A stretch of DNA of 64,000 nt from Rhynchospora pubera (Eukaryota; Streptophyta; Magnoliopsida; Poales; Cyperaceae): assembly GCA_028095005.1 (NCBI GenBank), contig CM051460.1, positions 152,577,461 to 152,641,460 on the forward strand, read 5' to 3'. Of the stretch, positions 62,904 to 64,000 are shown one piece after another (the first letter of the stretch is position 1; each line of letters begins with the position of its first letter). The position numbers were made by a program, and so were the translations under genes. Below the pieces are notes generated by a model. The model was not told the origin of the DNA. It ran no database searches and saw only the letters and a program-made list of their open reading frames with translations.

Positions 62904-63921
62904 GAGAGCGGTTCCGCTGCCACAGGAATTTCACTGCCACAGATGTCACCAATTTTTGTCCGTCGGATTAAAATAGATTGATGGTCCTGATTGAGTTTTA
63001 ATAACAGCTTTTTATTAACTTTTTTGGTATCCTCTTCCTCCGTCCCCTCTCATAAGTCATAAGTCATGACCCTGCCTGGAATTCAAATAAAAAAAATGAC
63101 CAAAATTATACTCCCAAATCCCAACTCTCTCTTAATCTCTTTTATCCTCACGGTTTCTTCCCTTCCAGTTCCCCACGGCGTATTGGCGTTCGCGCTCTTC
63201 CGTCATGCTGGCTTGCGAATTCGAAAGGGGCTCGTACTCTCTTCTTGTTTTTCTATTATATGTTTCTTGATCTTCTCTGTTATCTTCCTCTTTTTCTTTT
63301 AATTATCTTTACCTTCTCCTTTCTTTCAATTACCATCAATTTGGCTATTCCATCTGAATACCTGATTTGGGATGCCACATATTTCTTCTTAGACGATACA
63401 ACACGATAATAATCCTCAATAATACTTAAAAAAATAAGGATCCCTTTTTGCTTTTTCTTAAGTTCATTGATCCAATAGAACAAGAACAAATTGGATTATA
63501 TATTAAGAAAAGGCTGAAACCAAAATTATCTTGACACGGATCAAGTTATGAAGCAATACAATTATGATATGAGGATGACTAATTTCTGGTTTTAAGTACT
63601 AACTATATTCTCTCTAAAATATCGCCCATAGTGACTTGGGAGACGAGCTCACTTTTTTTAAAAGAAAATTATCGAATAGATAAAGGAGATCACGAGTGCG
63701 AGAGAGAAGAAATCGTGCACTAGTAGGAACAAATCGCCGAGAGAGAACGAAGGCAGAGAGTTTGATTTTTATCGTTTCCTTTTCCTGGCTTGGGTTACAA
63801 AGGAGGAGACAAAAACGTAGTCATTTAAACTCAATCAGGACCATCCATCTATTTTAATCAGACGGACAGAAATTAGTGACATCTGTGGCAGCGAAAAAAT
63901 GATGGCAGCGGAACCGCTCTC
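62904..63921. mobile_element. Mutator-like non-autonomous element (1018 bp)
   Basis: Terminal inverted repeats of about 100 bp begin GAGAGCGGTTCCGCTGCCA on both strands. Nine-base flanks TTTAGTTTT (62895-62903) and GTTAGTTTT (63922-63930) match at eight of nine positions, and segment B has the empty site near 50064. The inside (about 63010-63830) is C/T-rich, lacks transposase, and could hold captured host DNA; I recognise no gene in it. Confidence 0.9.
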
Positions 63922-64000
63922 GTTAGTTTTTCCATCCATTGTCACAAAAAAAAAAGCCTTTTGCCTTTGCGATCGAGCATCCGGTGAGAAATTTTATCAT
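63922..64000 (+). promoter_or_regulatory. DNA matching the region just upstream of eIF3b copy 2
   Basis: Matches 50064-50143 with small differences, ending at GAAATTTTATCAT in both. In segment B the eIF3b ATG follows 58 bp later. A third eIF3b copy just outside the window is therefore expected but not seen. Confidence 0.65.

Noticed and set aside
63066..63302. 78-codon hydrophobic frame inside the Mutator-like element as a captured membrane-protein gene
   Set aside because: It is mostly T-rich sequence translated to Phe/Ile/Leu; no family motif is visible.

Overview
The window is nuclear DNA from a flowering plant. Genes are intron-rich with GT-AG introns, intergenic DNA is AT-rich, and there are many plant-type transposons (copia, hAT, Mutator-like, Harbinger/Tourist-like, Helitron, LINE, SINE). 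I cannot name the species or clade from sequence alone. All splice models below were made by eye from reading-frame continuity and family similarity.

Layout: (1) 1-670, 3' end of a LINE. (2) 1302-6771, a complete four-exon YUCCA flavin monooxygenase gene (auxin synthesis). (3) 7732-10159, a decayed hAT transposon split by a 1760-bp solo LTR, followed by a SINE. (4) 11027-17174, a complete 12-exon U2AF large-subunit gene. (5) 17175 to the end, a rearranged tandem array in which pieces of U2AF (3' end), a CRT-like transporter (CLT, minus strand), a heptahelical PAQR-type protein (HHP, minus strand) and whole eIF3b genes recur in the same order.

Array in order: segment A has the U2AF 3' flank and a broken CLT 3' half, interrupted by a 5.6-kb copia element. 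It is followed by eIF3b copy 1 (27163-35379). Segment B has an orphan U2AF last exon, a nearly complete CLT gene with one apparent frameshift (37366-41629) and an 82-bp HHP relic, followed by eIF3b copy 2 (50201-57198). Segment C has spacer, only the 5' flank of CLT, and the last two HHP exons. It ends in DNA matching the sequence just upstream of eIF3b copy 2, so a third eIF3b copy probably starts about 58 bp beyond the window. Both eIF3b copies inside the window have uninterrupted 12-exon reading frames (718 and 719 codons), but copy 2 has lost the ancestral upstream region and carries replacements at residues I believe are conserved.

Because the segments are paralogous, many transposons have an empty site elsewhere in the same window, so their ends and target-site duplications can be read exactly. 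The most unusual signal is in the leader of the copia element (about 25438-26250). It is an array of short dyads whose arms change together (ATAAC/GTTAT in some copies, AGAAC/GTTCT in others) around a TTCNG-like loop, lying where gag would be expected.
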